This document shows, piece after piece, positions 62,257 to 64,000 of a stretch of DNA of 64,000 nt. The DNA comes from JAWPMT01 sp965267435 (GTDB lineage: Bacteria > Bacteroidota > Bacteroidia > Cytophagales > Cyclobacteriaceae): the NCBI GenBank assembly GCA_965267435.1, contig OZ253960.1, positions 5,828,001 through 5,892,000 on the forward strand, in the 5' to 3' direction. The notes under the pieces are model-generated. The model ran no database searches. It was not told the DNA's origin and saw nothing but the letters and a program-made list of their open reading frames with translations. How positions within the stretch are numbered: position 1 is the first letter of the stretch; each line of letters begins with the position of its first letter. The position numbers and the translations under genes were made by a program.

Positions 62257-63284
62257 AAACCAAATATCTATTTTCTCTACTTGCAATTGCCTCACTTTTT
62301 GTCAGCTGCAGCGATGATGACGATGACGCCCTTCCCACGATTACCTCGGTTCTGGTGGTGAATGAAGGAAATTTCCTTTCGGCCAATGGCTCTATCTCCG
62401 GCTATGACATAGAAGCGATGACGGCGAATGCGGCGGTCTACGAGGCAGGTGCTACTGTTCAAAACCTAAGGGTGTTAGATGACAAATATTTCCTGGTCGG
62501 CAATGCGCCCGATAAACTGGAGATCCTAACAACCGACTTCACTGTCGAGCTCTCCGTAACGGAGGGCCTTGACAATCCCATCGATGTAGCGTCGAATGGC
62601 TCTCGCGCATACGTAACTAACTGGGGGGACATTAGCACGGCTTTTGGTGCCGAACCGGACTCGTACGTTGCCATTATTGACCTGAGTGCGGGGAGTGTCA
62701 CGGATTCAATCCTATTGGATCATCGTCCGCAGGACATTGTACTGGCCAACAATCAATTATTTGTGGCTCACGAAGCTGCGAGCGTGATGACAGTTATTGA
62801 TCTCAATACTCTTGAGTCGACTACGATCACTACACCAGCGGGTTCCTCGGAGATGGTTCTTGATGGAGAGGGGGACATTTGGGTACTTTGTACCAGTGGT
62901 ACATTGATCGAGATTGATCCACGGGAAAATTCGGTTTCGACTTCATTGACAGATTTGGTTGTCAGTGGATTCAATGAGAAGATGGCGATTGACAATTCGA
63001 GCGAAACCATCTACTTCCTTGGAGGGGGCAACGATTCTTTCACAGGTTTGACGAATGTCTTTGCCGTCGATCTATCAGCCAGTGCATTGAGTGCTGAGGT
63101 CCTTATCAGCGATGGCTTTGCTTTCTACGGTATCGGTGTCAATGAAGAGACGGGCGATATTTACGTCGGCGACAGCAATGCCTTCCAATCTACCGGCACT
63201 GGCCTGCGCTACGGCAGTGACGGGACTTTGCTGGCCGATTTTGCTACTGGCATCGGTCCGAGCGGTTTTTTGTTCGCACGCTAG
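62253..63284 (+). CDS. DUF5074-like propeller lipoprotein next to btuB
   Basis: A 343-residue lipoprotein (lipobox 'SLFVSCSDDDDD', Cys near 20, followed by an Asp run typical of surface export signals in Bacteroidota). The mature part is a YncE-like beta-propeller: 'LVVNEGNFLSANGSISGYD', 'AYVTNWGDI', 'SVMTVIDLNTLE', 'NVFAVDLSASAL', 'EETGDIYVGDSNAFQ'. Family members with the DUF5074 label are often encoded beside btuB-like receptors in Bacteroidota and may help capture corrinoids. It is translationally coupled to btuB, so it is under the same riboswitch. Confidence 0.85.
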   Translation: MKTKYLFSLLAIASLFVSCSDDDDDALPTITSVLVVNEGNFLSANGSISGYDIEAMTANAAVYEAGATVQNLRVLDDKYFLVGNAPDKLEILTTDFTVELSVTEGLDNPIDVASNGSRAYVTNWGDISTAFGAEPDSYVAIIDLSAGSVTDSILLDHRPQDIVLANNQLFVAHEAASVMTVIDLNTLESTTITTPAGSSEMVLDGEGDIWVLCTSGTLIEIDPRENSVSTSLTDLVVSGFNEKMAIDNSSETIYFLGGGNDSFTGLTNVFAVDLSASALSAEVLISDGFAFYGIGVNEETGDIYVGDSNAFQSTGTGLRYGSDGTLLADFATGIGPSGFLFAR

Positions 63285-63431
63285 GGGTTGTGTTGAGCAA
63301 GCGAAATGGTGATCGAATAAAGTGACTCATTTTTATTAGATTCTGGACAATTGGATGAGGGCTGGGACTTTATCCGGTTTTCAGCATTTATCGGCTCTAC
63401 ACTCGTACGACTGACTCAACCTTAACTGTAT

Positions 63432-64000
63432 TTGAAATCACTTAGGGAGAAACTCATAGGCATTTTGAAGGACCAACTGGCGTTGCTGAAGGTTCCATCC
63501 CTGAAGAATGCTTCGGTCCTGCAGACTTTCTGGATAGGTGGAAGCTATGGCATACTCTTTCTAGCCATATCGCTTGCGCTCATCACTTCCTTTCATATTG
63601 ATTATGGGATCAGTCAGTTCTGGATAGTTACGGTGGCCACCGTAGCCATCATCCTTTCCATTGTCTTTTTTGCTTTGGTTGGTCAATTGATATTGACCTC
63701 CCTGAGACTTTCACCGATTTATTTTGTCTCGGCCCTTGGCGGTGCGATAGGTCTGTTGATGATCGCCAAACAGTGGGGGTTTGGATTCCCGGATCAGTAT
63801 TTCTATCTGGGAGGGGCTGCGCTTATGATCGCCACCGCATGTTTGTTTGGTGCTGGTACTATACTATTCTCTGGTAGAATTTCGCAAGTCAGTGGCCAAC
63901 GGAAGTACTGGACCATTGCTTTACTCTTGCTTTCTACGGGTGCTATTGGTTACAGCCTTTACTGGCTAAATGATGAGGGGACTAATCCCTATCGCGTGGA
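63432..64000 (+). CDS. Polytopic membrane protein, partial at the window end
   Basis: An open frame from a probable TTG start at 63432 (the in-frame stop TAA lies at 63423-63425) runs off the window. It gives 189 residues with an amphipathic N-terminus 'LKSLREKLIGILKDQLALLK' and five hydrophobic helices: 'GGSYGILFLAISLALI', 'FWIVTVATVAIILSIVFFAL', 'IYFVSALGGAIGLLMIA', 'YLGGAALMIATACLFGAG' and 'YWTIALLLLSTGAIGYSLYW'. The layout, ending in 'LNDEGTNPYRV', resembles the membrane leader of alpha/beta-hydrolases that carry N-terminal TM bundles, but the hydrolase part is outside the window and this is only a guess. Confidence 0.6.
   Translation, partial: MKSLREKLIGILKDQLALLKVPSLKNASVLQTFWIGGSYGILFLAISLALITSFHIDYGISQFWIVTVATVAIILSIVFFALVGQLILTSLRLSPIYFVSALGGAIGLLMIAKQWGFGFPDQYFYLGGAALMIATACLFGAGTILFSGRISQVSGQRKYWTIALLLLSTGAIGYSLYWLNDEGTNPYRV

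Overview
The window looks like chromosomal DNA of a marine- or soil-type Bacteroidota, most likely a Cytophagales-like lineage. The evidence is type IX secretion (T9SS) C-terminal sorting domains at 22933-25623 and 39933-42548, no obvious Shine-Dalgarno sequences before most starts, many lipoprotein signals, a DUF5074-type lipoprotein beside a B12 TonB receptor, a LytS/LytTR two-component pair, and an ABC-permease/M1-aminopeptidase fusion. G+C is near one half by eye. I saw no tRNA, rRNA, CRISPR array, transposase, integrase or phage gene.

Layout. 1-375: C-terminal end of a TPR protein. 476-3426: padR plus a large FtsX/MacB-type permease, coupled by an ATGA overlap; the same module recurs at 11698-17193 (padR plus two permeases, minus strand) and 36813-39766 (padR plus one permease, minus strand). 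None of the three has an ATPase gene beside it. This is the arrangement described for the acidobacterial PadR/ADOP (duplicated orphan permease) families. Each padR start carries repeated or palindromic operator-like DNA. 3436-7929: S33-type hydrolase, small membrane protein and a family 2 glycoside hydrolase. 8214-11691: three tightly packed genes, namely a fatty-acid hydroxylase/sterol desaturase relative, a ketoacyl synthase III fused to a heme-oxygenase-like diiron domain, and an unrecognised protein. This is the best candidate for an undescribed (lipid) pathway.

17472-28860: exported propeller protein, PVC-type haem-binding HEAT/cytochrome c lipoprotein, Tat-exported phosphoesterase, a secreted propeller/cadherin T9SS protein, an SDR, a Crp-like regulator and a sulfatase lipoprotein. 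29092-33199: adaptor, MacB-like permease and TolC-like genes of an efflux system, again without an ATPase, followed by a convergent TetR gene. 34006-36715: small membrane protein, gamma-glutamyltransferase, lipoprotein. 39933-42548: large lectin/HYR adhesin with a T9SS tail. 42956-45877: polyferredoxin-type membrane protein plus an FAD/NAD(P) oxidoreductase, probably an electron-transfer pair. 46051-46752: DUF547 protein, ending at a strong terminator and a gene-free stretch full of inverted repeats.

47577-53486: carboxypeptidase-regulatory-domain protein, ABC ATPase and an ABC permease fused to an M1 aminopeptidase, divergent from a LytS-type kinase and LytTR regulator (53695-55546) that may control it. 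55524-64000: vitamin B12 acquisition region. BtuF-, BtuC- and BtuD-like genes run leftward behind an unknown exported protein; a cobalamin riboswitch, a BtuB-like TonB receptor and a DUF5074-like lipoprotein run rightward. The window ends inside a membrane protein gene that appears to start with TTG.
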